A DNA stretch of 64,000 nt from Loripinus fragilis. Lineage: Eukaryota; Mollusca; Bivalvia; Lucinida; Lucinidae. Shown piece by piece: positions 55,901-64,000 of this stretch. Positions within the stretch are counted from its first letter, which is position 1, and each line of letters starts with the position of its first letter. Below the pieces are notes generated by a model. The model saw only the letters and a program-made list of their open reading frames with translations, did not search any database and was not told where the DNA came from. Made by a program: the position numbers and the translations under genes. The stretch covers positions 29,990,690-30,054,689 of the forward strand of contig OZ026530.1 of the NCBI GenBank assembly GCA_964019695.1. The letters run 5' to 3'.

Positions 55901-56442
55901 CATATCTCGAAAGCAGCATATTTCCGAGTAAGTTTGCTTGGAAACGCATATTAAAGAGTACATTGCATGAATCTGCAATTTCGTCCTGGCATAATAGAAT
56001 ACAAACGCAAGATTTCAGTCGCTTTACTGCATTACATTATGACTATAGTCCACATTGGATTTGGTATTTTTCAAAGGAACATAGAAAGCTTCTCCCACAC
56101 TGTACTTCTGTCATACAAATGATCTCAAGCTTGGCAGAAGTAAATTCTGGTAACAAATTTTGCATCTTCTGTGAAGTGTTCTATGAAAATATTGTTGATC
56201 ACTGCCTCCATGATTGTCCTTATCTTGATAATGAAAGATCTGAAATGTGGCAGGAAATTCTTAGTCTTAGCCTCCCTGCATACGATTATTTATATATGCA
56301 AAACATATCTTTTGTGTCGAATGTACTGCTTGGAATGAAAAATAGAGACTTAGAACAAATTTTGGGAGCAAGCCAGAAAGCATTTAAGATATGCTGCATT
56401 CGAAATATCCACAATATGTGGCGTAAATATAAAATGCCTTAA
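52969..56442 (+). CDS. LINE endonuclease-reverse transcriptase (1157 aa)
   Basis: A complete polyprotein that nicks target DNA and reverse-transcribes the element's RNA. The AP-like endonuclease domain spans residues about 1-250, with the Asn of TWNATG (9-14), the Glu of GLSEHW (about 38), GDFNAHL (about 155), LIDHIL (about 214) and SRHRPIV (about 243). The RT domain spans about 500-760: NNYRAITLSS, the catalytic FLDIQKAFDKMW (motif A), SRQGGVLSPF (motif B) and VADDMV (motif C, with Val where Tyr or Phe is usual). A long thumb and connection follow (HPLTCIKIYNSVVLPKALYG), then a C-terminal CIFCEVFYENIVDHCLHDC zinc-knuckle-like motif near 1064-1082. No frameshift or premature stop is present, so this copy may be recent. 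It belongs to the AP-endonuclease LINEs (CR1/jockey-like assemblage); I do not assign the clade. The ATGA overlap with the upstream frame suggests stop-restart translation. Confidence 0.9.
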   Translation: MSTCSLSIATWNATGIMSGASYASDLLRKRNIKVLGLSEHWLYRHNLHFLQTINCSYNSFGVCDNDLLMPSNRRVGKGGVAILWHKSLDHHVTPLDITSDRICGIQYRLNQHLHFYILQVYAPSSNHPVQVYRDFIDHLHAIISMYCHYGLVILMGDFNAHLQGKRFIKSTDDRGKCLLDLMNYYNLVSLNTLPLCSGATSSFVSYDNIYESLIDHILLPLERLDTVSSCEILDDHVLNTSRHRPIVCRISIPIADFEYTSSTFSSHVRWDKLDEHVLQTYKLELSNLLSSASCQTDLDPTVRLEQTYSHIVNAITSVTDSVLSKTKFRPYLKPYWDTSLKDLHASMRENRRKWIKDGRPRGNMHQSYRLYKTAKCLFRAHHRRCAEKFQIELNIEIDQAAELDSALFWKKVNSRRNNFCTNAGSEIKFGDNVCRDPESIVSGWGVYFRDLYSDTERPHYDQRFKQEVETKVQNIKSEIASDRNGIPTYISTDDVRKAVKTLKKKKACGQDCVYNEHLIHGGDTLYEHLAKFYTDMFNYGFIPLCLKQGIIITLHKGGRKSKTDPNNYRAITLSSAILKLFERLLLVRVEASISKPLNGLQGGFRPNIGCNMTSTMVRECIYYAKENNSKLFACFLDIQKAFDKMWHNGLFTKLYDMGIRSKLLGIIIELHTNMKSRVLFKGHKSDWFDILQGSRQGGVLSPFMFLCYKNDLLEQLTKCYAGFKLLGMNVCCPTVADDMVVLALTVCGLALLLCICYAYSCKWRYEYSAPKCSVIVYNETKRQFLNSNRVWYMGNDTIMENENYKHLGVNTNKYLSHTINIKDATDRLKGTFLSLVHSGVLHQDNLHPLTCIKIYNSVVLPKALYGCENWFDLTESEILSLERAHRFCVKHMQSLSKRTRTDAALSLLGVFPIELEIDSRKLTLFGQMCRLNSNSWVKNVFLNRLTSFTTHSNGRQTGFIADIFRLLGKYQLRHVLEAYLESSIFPSKFAWKRILKSTLHESAISSWHNRIQTQDFSRFTALHYDYSPHWIWYFSKEHRKLLPHCTSVIQMISSLAEVNSGNKFCIFCEVFYENIVDHCLHDCPYLDNERSEMWQEILSLSLPAYDYLYMQNISFVSNVLLGMKNRDLEQILGASQKAFKICCIRNIHNMWRKYKMP

Positions 56443-57262
56443 TTACTTAACTACTCTGAGCTGTTTGCAGCCAATGCATAGTCTCTATTTGTTCATTAAG
56501 TCACAATGACGAGGTAATACCACCGAAGTATGCTTACTTATTCGTTCCTATGGGAAGTAAGGATTAACCAATGTAAGCATAGCGTCCTTTTTGTGGGACA
56601 TAGGCAAACTGTGCAGACCCAGATCAGACGATAATGCAGCGTCTGATCGGGGTTTTCACTGTTTGCTTACAGAATGTTCTAATAAATTTGAACAGAAAGG
56701 GAAAATACCACCCAACACCCCTAAATTGGAAATGGGCTCGTCCTTCTGATAAGGTAGGAAAGTTCATTCGGCTTATATGTGTTAAGTATTTAAGATGAAA
56801 ATTTTTATTTGAATATTATTATTCTGAAAGTACATGTGTATATAACGGGGCAGCATCACCCTGTTTTGTATAATGCTACACAGCTGCCATGATATAACAC
56901 GAAATATATTGGTATAGGGTGTGGTTGTTTTCTCTCTACTTAAAAGATCGTTCTTGCATTTAGTTTCGGTAAGGGCAGAGGTAAGTGGGGAGAAAATAAC
57001 AGCCTGCCAACGATGGACAAGCCCATCTCTGCCAATTGCATACATTGTATATACAATGTACTCTGGTTTCAGGATGCTCTGGGCAGAGGTGGAGTGTGTT
57101 GCATCTGATGGCAATTTTTCTCCTTGTCAATTGGATACTTGTAAATGCGTTGTCTTATTTTTCATGTACATTTGTAAATGCTCTCTCATGCCTTTCTTGT
57201 ATGTATTGTTTGTAAAAAATACTCTCCTATGTGGAGGAAATAAAGAATATCTATCTATCTAA
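56443..57262 (+). other. Probable 3' UTR and tail of the LINE
   Basis: The sequence ends ctatgtggaggaaataaaga plus (atct)n, a plausible LINE 3' end with a small hairpin and AATAAA. However, the inserted hairpin at 56590-56668 may mark the true end near 56.58 kb, in which case 56.7-57.26 kb is the tail of another LINE related to 35041-35160. The frame at 56921-57262 is not supported. Confidence 0.5.
56590..56668. mobile_element. Hairpin core of the acccagatcagactg family
   Basis: aaactgtgcagacccagatc, then gcagcgtctgatcggggttt and tcactgtttgctt. Same core as at 33606 and 47448, with a different loop. Confidence 0.55.
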
Positions 57263-59330
57263 TTAATTGAATTTGTCCTAAATTTCTAAGTCTTTTAATG
57301 ACAGGTATAATTCGTAAGTGGTAGTTTCAAAAAAATATTCGGAAGCGGTGCATATCCCGTTCTTCAAAGACTGTGCATAACATAAAACTGCCGTTAACAT
57401 ACTCAGAATTTACCGTGCATATACAGAATCAACTTAAAGCAGGCTCATTTGTAGGAACAAAGGCTGTGTTATCACATGACGTGCATTGTTTCTCTTATGC
57501 ACGTGCTATCAAATGAACGGTTTTGAGATGATCCTACTATAAAACAAGAAATATCTTTAAAAAAGATATTCGGCGGCTCTCAAATACTTACAATTTTAAC
57601 ACAACTAAATGACGAAATCCCCTTATACCCCCTGTCTTTGCATGCTGGAAAAGGATGTTCCGTCTAAAACCGGCTAATTTGGAAGTTGTGGTTATGTTTC
57701 TGGTCTCTTTTGCTCGGTGCTCTTTCGCTGAGCGATATGCATCTGAATCGTTCCAAATTTTGTTATTAGTCCTTAAGTTTTTAAGAAAACGGGTGATTTT
57801 GACGATAAATGCATGTACTGAAACAAACCGAAAACCCGGAAAAAATGCCATGTTAGTGTTGTTGTTGTTGTCACATAGGCTAGATTCTGCCCGTCTCGAA
57901 TCTCAACTTGGAGTAGTTTTCAAGTCTTAAATGGTTTACACTTCCACCACTCTATTTACATATTATGAATGTCTCTATTTACAGAAAAATGCTGATATAC
58001 CGAATCGCTTATGTATGGGACTAACTCCTATAACCTTTCTATTTCCTGTGGCACCTCGCCATAGCCGGGGCCGGGGAATAAATGCATGTAGACTCAAAAA
58101 CTGATCAACTAGCTCCCAGTAAGCACGTAAAATCGGGCCACTCTCGGCCCGCCAGAAAAACACCATCCGAATAGCGCTTTGCTGGCGGGCCCATAGTGGC
58201 CCGAGATTTGGTGATACATGTTCGTCTGACATACATGTAGTTAAAGAAACTAGAGCTTGTGCTTGTCATCTTCCTAAAGGAAATAGCAAAATACGCTGAT
58301 ACATGTACAGCTGCGCAGGATGATCTGAGTCTAAGTGTAGGATTGTGGGTTGCTGGCACATTCAAATTGTAGGAAATTATGTGCCATTATTTACATTAAA
58401 TATCCCTCCCCATTATAACCTCTTTTTTAAGATACATCTTTTTTTAAAGATGTATCTTGTTAAGCGCTATTAATAGACATTACAACGTGGGTTTTTTTGG
58501 CTGTCTATTTATAACGCACAATAACTATTTATAACTATAATCGAGTAACGCATTTGATATGGGAAACCATTATGGCTTAAATAAAAAATACAAAGATTTG
58601 CTTTATATAATGCTGTTAAAGTCCTATAGGATTTAGTGAGTTATTTTATATTGCACTTATTTACTATGTGCAATTAAGCAAGGTATGCAAAGAATGGTAG
58701 TAAAGCAAATTAGAAATGGTGTACAACGGGAGTTGACCTATATTCCAGATCAATGTCCATTGTTAGGACTAGTGCACAGACTGGTTCTCAGCCATTTACA
58801 TGGAAATTTTCAAGTTAAATTGCGTCTATAATAAGATCGTGTGGTCAGTCTGAGTATAAAAACAATGAGGGCATAGTTTTCTAGCTGGTGTGATGAATAT
58901 TAAAATTTAAGAATACTTCTGATTGGCGAATATTTGCATAAAATTTAGAATCAAAGCGATAATAGAGCGTCGGCGAAGCCGCCGCAAAAATAGTTTAACG
59001 CACGAGCGAATCAGGCGCGATATCTATTATATTTGAACAAGCCATCCATCGCTTTAGTAATTGAATTAGGGCGGTGCAATGTGACTTTTTGACTGAAGTC
59101 TTGGACTTGGTTTATTTGCGCTTTGCTTAAAATGTTCAAAGAGTGTATCTAAGCACAGATGAACCTGCATAATGTAGGATGTTGAAACCATTTGGAGAAG
59201 TTGCCGGAGATGTTCATGAATACTTTTCATCGCGAACGCATTTTGCTAAAATTGAAGATTAAAAAGCAATTGCCAAAAATTAGTTCTAAAACTTAGCAGC
59301 TGGAGTTTAATGCAGATAATGAAACATTTT
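57263..59330. other. No gene; small hairpins
   Basis: The hairpin atatctttaaaaaagatat lies at 57550-57568. A ~79-bp hairpin lies at 58131-58209 (atcgggccactctcggcccg, mirrored by gggcccatagtggcccgaga), and gatacatctttttttaaaga with its mirror near 58432. Short frames here cross these structures and are not supported. Confidence 0.5.
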
Positions 59331-60372
59331 GTACCGTCCTACTGACTAGTCAAGTGGTTATGGTACAGAGTTTAAAACCAAAAAGGTCGTGAGTTCAAGT
59401 CCACGTGTGTTCTTGGATTTTTTTTCTTCTTCTTTTTTTACCTATTTTTTTTACCTTTATTCGATTCGCTTAAGTTCATTTATTATAGATGTGCCACGAC
59501 CTCTGAATAATGTCCTTTGGATAATTATATTTCATAAGGTTGATGCGTAACGCGTAAAATGAGCCAGTCTGTCTGGAACATCTTCGTGCGTCAAAATATT
59601 ATAGTTTACGTAATAAAACGCCTAAAACCCCCTAATGTTAACGCAGCCCAGGGCATTTGCTGTGCACCTGCCTTGGGGTGCGATCCCAGTGGGCTCTAGG
59701 GCACATGTCACAGGGTGACGATGGTGGTGGTGATAGCACCAACATTGTTATCACCAGTTCACTGCATCTAATTAAAATACTATACTAATCACAGCACTAT
59801 GCTTATGCTTCCCCCGCTTCTCCCCCTTATGATATCTTCCTCAAGTTATAAGAACGCTATGTCATACAAATTTGGATATTATTGTATTACATGTTTACCT
59901 CATGTTATTACATATTACGTAACCTGAGTTGAATAAAGTTATTTTGAGTTGAGTTTGTTATTTTTCTAGGGCCTCACCGAGAACGTTTATCGCACGACTG
60001 AATCTATGTGCTGTTGACATCTTTTTAAAAGTAATCGCAGATATTTAAAATAATCTGCTTTGCCTTAGTGCCGAGACTTGCTGCATACTTTTCTTCAGAT
60101 ATTTTCCCACTGAACTCATGTTCAAGCAACATGTATAGTGAATAATTTTCAACCGTAGGCTGTAATATGGAACAATAATTTCACGTAAATCTCTAAAGAT
60201 GTTTCAGACAGACTGGCTCATTTTACGCATCCACCACTTAAAAATAGCATGGTCCAAAGACCGTGGTACATCTATAATAAAAGAACTTAACGAATCGAAT
60301 AAAGGTTAAAAAACCGACTCGAACTCACGACCTCACGACCCTTTGGGTGTGAACTCTGTAGGACGGTAACGT
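59331..60372. mobile_element. ~1.04-kb inverted-repeat element with tRNA-like modules in both arms
   Basis: The arms 59331-59590 and 60185-60372 are mirror images: taccgtcctac tips, aggtcgtgagttcaagtc, cctttattcgattcg, attatagatgtgccacg and aaaatgagccagtctgtctg. Each arm begins with A-box-like (tagtcaagtggttatggtac) and B-box-like (cgtgagttcaagtcc) sequences pointing inward, followed by a T-rich tract; the right module is decayed. The centre (59591-60184) holds an unrelated LINE-like tail. Confidence 0.65.
59635..59955 (+). mobile_element. Probable LINE 3' tail inside the preceding element
   Basis: A GC-richer start (cagcccagggcatttgctgt, tgacgatggtggtggtgata) runs to gagttgaataaagttatttt plus gagttgagttt, which looks like a LINE or SINE 3' end. 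Confidence 0.4.
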
Positions 60373-60655
60373 TCCATTATGTGCATTAGTACTCGCTAAA
60401 TTCCTGTAAAACTTACGGTAAATAACCAAAGCCGACCGTAGGCAAAAATATCTTGTGCATTCACCGTAAAATCATGCACATGTGTCAGGTTAATAAAATC
60501 AGAATATAGTGCTGCCAAGATCCAATGGCCATTTTTATTGTTTGACCTGAGACATATGACTATTCAATGACCTTTCGTCCAATCTTCGGGAACCTTCGTT
60601 AAATGTGTGCCTACGATTGTGGAAGAATTACATATACGAATGAAAATAATAACAA
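60373..60655. other. No gene seen
   Basis: Unassigned. Confidence 0.5.
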
Positions 60656-60735
60656 TTCCTCGATAGCCTAATGGATAAGAGGCTGTCCTTTGCATTCAAA
60701 GTATGTGGGTTCAAGTCCAGTAGCATATCATTTTT
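60656..60735 (+). repeat. tRNA-like (Pol III box) module
   Basis: A-box-like tagcctaatggataagaggc and B-box-like gtgggttcaagtccag, followed by tttttttcttctttcc. The anticodon arm has a loop too short for a tRNA. Confidence 0.5.
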
Positions 60736-60989
60736 TTCTTCTTTCCTTTTAATTTGCTAGTTTGTTTGTCTTTATTTTTCACTTTGTGTACACATGGATT
60801 TATTTATTTGAATCTGGCATACTTTCATTCAAAAATTACACACGTAGAAACGTGAATAATTTCAATAAGCCCGCTAGATGATTTTAATACTTTTGTTGTC
60901 ATTTTCTGACTCTTTTTTCGAAATCAACTCTTTCAAAGTATCTTTCAGGAGCATTATCAGAATGTCAAACGGTCTGTATCCAGATCAGG

Positions 60990-61350
60990 ACTGACGTTCT
61001 GTCGGTATATTCGTTTTGCTAGAGTGTGTTCTAATGTTGATGACTTCAACAACAGAAACTTACTTTTAACTACAAGGTTACAGATATCATAAAAAGCATT
61101 TTCTAAATTCTACCACAGACACTCAGAGTTAATTGTTAAATGCAACATTGGGTTAAAATCTCTTCTGCAACAAGGCATATCAGAACCTATATTTTATGGT
61201 GATTTAGTTTATAAATTCAAACGAATTGTTGGAAAACCTAATTTCAGTGATCAATTCAAAAAGATAGTAAAACGTTATATAAGCTATGGTTTTCTCTTTA
61301 ATTGCACGACGGTGGGTCAGGCCTCAGACTCTGTGATGGCTCTGACGTAA
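60990..61350 (+). pseudogene. Penelope-like RT C-terminus, family B, frame-disrupted
   Basis: LLQQGISEPIFYGDLVYKF (from 61162) and the C-terminus ASDSVMALT with stop at 61348-61350 match the C-terminal region of the minus-strand RT at 20032-20409. Upstream, 60990-61160 shows the preceding segment in other frames. About 80 bp of the family's sequence is missing between the KRY and GFLFNC blocks. Confidence 0.7.
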
Positions 61351-61915
61351 AGCTTTAAGCGGTGGGTTGGTGCCTTACGCTTTTCTGTAGCTGGACCCAC
61401 CGTGTCTCAACTTGAGGTTTTCTTTAGCTCTGATTATCTGTGAGTCATGAGCCACTTTCTATGTTCCATCATGGTGTGTTAATTTGATTAGAGTGTTTCT
61501 CCATGATGAAACATTGTACATTGCATTAGTTAGATGGCCTCAATGCGAGCTGAACATTTCTTGTACTTCAACAACAGCAGAATCTAGGGCGAAGATTTGG
61601 TACCAGTAAAATGCATTTAAGCCCCCCTCCCGGTGGCTTCGGCTGCTGTCCGTTCTAAGGCGGTGGTTTTGTTGTTGTTGACTTTTTGTTTACTGTTACT
61701 CCCCTTGTGGGAGTCTGTAATTGTTCTATGTTTTGTTGTATGTTACTTTATGTCCATTCTAGTATTGCCATCATCTTGATGAGGAAGAGAGAGCTGATTT
61801 ATTTGCTTAATTTGTCTTCCTGATGTCTCGCGATGGTTGAGCGGCTCTTCCTCGCGACACCACGGGGTTTTCTGCGGTTTGTGATTGTGATATTTCCTGA
61901 TCATACTCACTTACT
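61351..61915 (+). mobile_element. 3' untranslated tail of Penelope-like family B
   Basis: It runs from gctggacccaccgtgtctca through atgcgagctgaac, gtaccagtaaa, aagcccccctcccggtggct and gaggaagagagagctg to gattgtgatatttcctgatc and atactcacttac. It is the intact form of the tail split at 19498/21216. Confidence 0.7.
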
Positions 61916-62483
61916 CTTTTTGATCTGGGAACAAACTGTTTGCAAAGGTTATCAACAGACAACAAAAGTCGCCGCTGACAAGAAAATTGTGAGGATACCT
62001 AGGAAATAATGAATAAAAAGCGACGTAACACAAATGAAATATGTAAAGTTTACCACGAGATGACGTAAAATACAAGAGAATCTTAAATTTAAAAAAGGGA
62101 TGCAATTTGACAATTATATAAAAAAGGCTTTTTTCAAGTTTCGATCCAGGTAGGTTTGTTCTGTAAGTTGCCACCTAACCACATTAATAAATCGGCATTA
62201 TCTTGATATGCCTGTTGAAAGCATGAACAAGGTCGGAGTACTTCACGAAAACGCACGAACATCACAAATATTTGGGCAAAAATTAATCAGTCTCAAGTCA
62301 ATTTGGGCAAACTATTGTGCTTTCAAAGATGCATAGTAATGGGGCTATTCTATTTTTCTTATAAACAGGTAAAGCATGATTTTTCACTGCTACGCGCATA
62401 TGCAATAATCTGTGGTAGGTTCAATATAACTGTAAACTGAGACTACCTGCACGCCCAAAATCAAGGTAAACTTGCCAGTGTTT
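61916..62483. other. No gene seen
   Basis: Unassigned AT-rich sequence. Confidence 0.5.
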
Positions 62484-63450
62484 GTTTACATCGATTCTCA
62501 TCTACTGTCCTTACTAGATAAGTTCAAAGTGACGTCAGAGCATGTTTTGATTATTGGACATTGTCCATTGATGTAAATAGGTAAAACGGTTTTGCTAACT
62601 TTGTACATTATATTCTTTTAACATTAGTATTTGTCACAGTTGGGCTGGCGCGGTGGTAAGATCGTAGACCTCTGGCCCGAAGTTTTGCAATTTTGAAGGT
62701 TTGAACCCCAATCACGGCATATTTTTTTATCTTTGCTTTTTGATATTTATGTTTGTGAATAATGACCTGTATTATTTTCATCGGATATGACAGAAAACGA
62801 AAAGCGGAAAGAAGGCGATGACCTGATGACATGTTTTGTAATACATGTAAGTCTACTCTCCTTACACTTTTTTTAGAAACAGCTGTTTTACAAAAAGGCT
62901 TGTCGTTTACCACCCACTTACAAATTTGAGCTTTGCAGCAGTTGGTTTTCTATTAATCATAGAAACATTGATAATCATTTTACCTACGAAAAGGTCAGTT
63001 GTCTAAAATGGGTGTTACGAAAAAACTCACAAAAAACACACACAAAAAACACTCAAAGAATACTATAGTAAAAACATTTCAAATATAACAAAAATATGAT
63101 AAAAAGTCTTGTTTAAGCAATAATGATATTTAAAAATATCTCCTTCATGAAAAAAATCAATCGTGTGGGATTCGAACCCTCCCCCATTTTAAATCTCTCG
63201 TTAATAGATATAGATACAAATATTTGCCTCGGCTCAACCAACTGAGCTATGACGGCTTGGTATAATATTTCCGTATTTTGAAAAGCTTTGTCAGGTATTA
63301 ATGTATTTTTTTACCGTTAATAACGGTATAACCTGTATTACCTTCAAGTGTTGGTACGCTCTTTTACGTCACTTTGAACTTATCTATAGGCTACTATATC
63401 TTTGAAAGTATTGTATACATTCGTTTGTTTGTAAACATTGAAATCAAAAC
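62484..63450. mobile_element. Inverted-repeat element with inward tRNA-like modules
   Basis: gtttacat and agataagttcaaagtgacgt (62484-62540) are mirrored at about 63365-63450. A plus-strand tRNA-like module (62640-62722; ggcgcggtggtaagatcgta, then gaaggtttgaaccccaa) and a minus-strand one (63165-63262; catagctcagttggttgagc, then gggttcgaatcccac) both point inward and are followed by T-rich sequence. The layout repeats that of 59331-60372. Confidence 0.5.
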
Positions 63451-63507
63451 TTTAGGCTGGCATGTTCAGCAGTCAGGTGTAGTTTTGAAAACTATTTGAT
63501 ATCAGTT

Positions 63508-63592
63508 TGTATAGCTCAGTAGGTAGAGTCGCTGGCAGCAGAAAATCCATTTATTTTCCAATATGCGCAGAGTTCGAATCCCACCAATGCCT
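63508..63592 (+). repeat. tRNA-like (Pol III box) module
   Basis: A-box-like tagctcagtaggtagagtcg and B-box-like agagttcgaatcccacc, followed by tttgttttttgtcttc. The central part is too long and unpaired for a tRNA. Confidence 0.55.
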
Positions 63593-63794
63593 TTGTTTTT
63601 TGTCTTCATTTTTAGTATATCATATTTCCACATGTATGCTTTAAGCATTACTGGAAAACAGTTTTAAAATTTATACAAAGAGACATTATCAAACACGAAA
63701 ACGCACATGAATGCATCAACTCAATAGGGTATGCATCGTTTGCTGTCATTAAAGCGATATTCAGCAACCAAAAAGGTTTGGAAATGATTAATGC

Positions 63795-64000
63795 CTAGGT
63801 CACACATTCATGGACTGGACGCCGAATTAGCCACGGATACAATCCGGCATCATTCGTGGCAATCCGCATTGGTCCGTAGCTTTCCGTATTGCATCCGTAA
63901 TCATACGTAGTAGTACTTAATCAAACGTATATAGTGCATCAGTATCGGACTACGGAAATTGGCATTTCCTGGGTCATCCGTGAGATTTAATCCGTAGTAG
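63795..64000. mobile_element. Second copy of the 238-bp palindromic MITE, cut by the window end
   Basis: It begins atgcctaggtcacacattca after ta and keeps the internal tccgta-type repeats of 13082-13319. The right terminus is beyond the window. Confidence 0.75.

Noticed and set aside
7786..63592. Genuine tRNA genes at the Pol III box modules
   Set aside because: None folds into a proper cloverleaf by eye: anticodon loops have the wrong size and acceptor arms do not pair.

Overview
The window looks like intergenic, repeat-saturated DNA of a metazoan, most likely a bivalve mollusc. This is an inference from the repeat content: Deu-type tRNA-derived SINEs, Penelope-like reverse transcriptases, LINEs with an RRM-like ORF1, and dense families of short inverted-repeat elements, in AT-rich DNA. 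I could not support any host protein-coding gene, rRNA or genuine tRNA gene. Almost every interpretable segment is a mobile element, a fragment of one, or a tandem or inverted repeat.

Layout. 0-0.5 kb: decayed GIY-YIG nuclease domain of a retroelement (minus). 2.0-4.3 kb: two TA-flanked inverted-repeat elements. 4.4-9.3 kb: a large, interrupted inverted repeat with ~38-bp tandem repeats in its outer arms, holding a SINE and several MITEs. 9.3-14.0 kb: MITEs, one end of a TTAA-flanked element, and a ~2 kb inverted-repeat element. 14.2-17.7 kb: a 3.5 kb foldback-type palindrome whose arms are built of ~188-bp tandem units. 19.2-21.6 kb: one Penelope-like element inserted in opposite orientation into the 3' part of another. 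22-24 kb: further Penelope-like 3' tails. 24.5-28.0 kb: a second 3.5 kb foldback-type element, arms made of ~19-bp repeats, bounded by a perfect 6-bp target-site duplication. 29.7-32.5 kb: a decayed LINE between two Penelope-like tails. 33-37 kb: MITEs and tails. 37.8-39.1 kb: 5'-truncated LINE. 39.4-43.2 kb: a 3.84 kb TTAA-flanked element that splits a MITE in two. 44-47.3 kb: a tandem duplication and a ~200-bp hairpin-bearing satellite array. 48.5 to 56.6 (or 57.3) kb: an apparently intact non-LTR retrotransposon. 59.3-64 kb: inverted-repeat elements carrying tRNA-like modules, a Penelope-like fragment and a MITE cut by the window edge.

The main candidate for something undescribed is the LINE. 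Between a coiled-coil/RRM-like ORF1 and an endonuclease-RT ORF lies a third long open frame of 694 codons. It overlaps ORF1 by 92 nt and meets the endonuclease-RT ORF in an ATGA stop-start overlap. It contains ~25-residue internal repeats whose spacings are all multiples of three. I recognise no known domain in it. The upstream leader carries 10-bp phased repeats.

Boundaries are by eye. No alignment, database search or statistical test was run.
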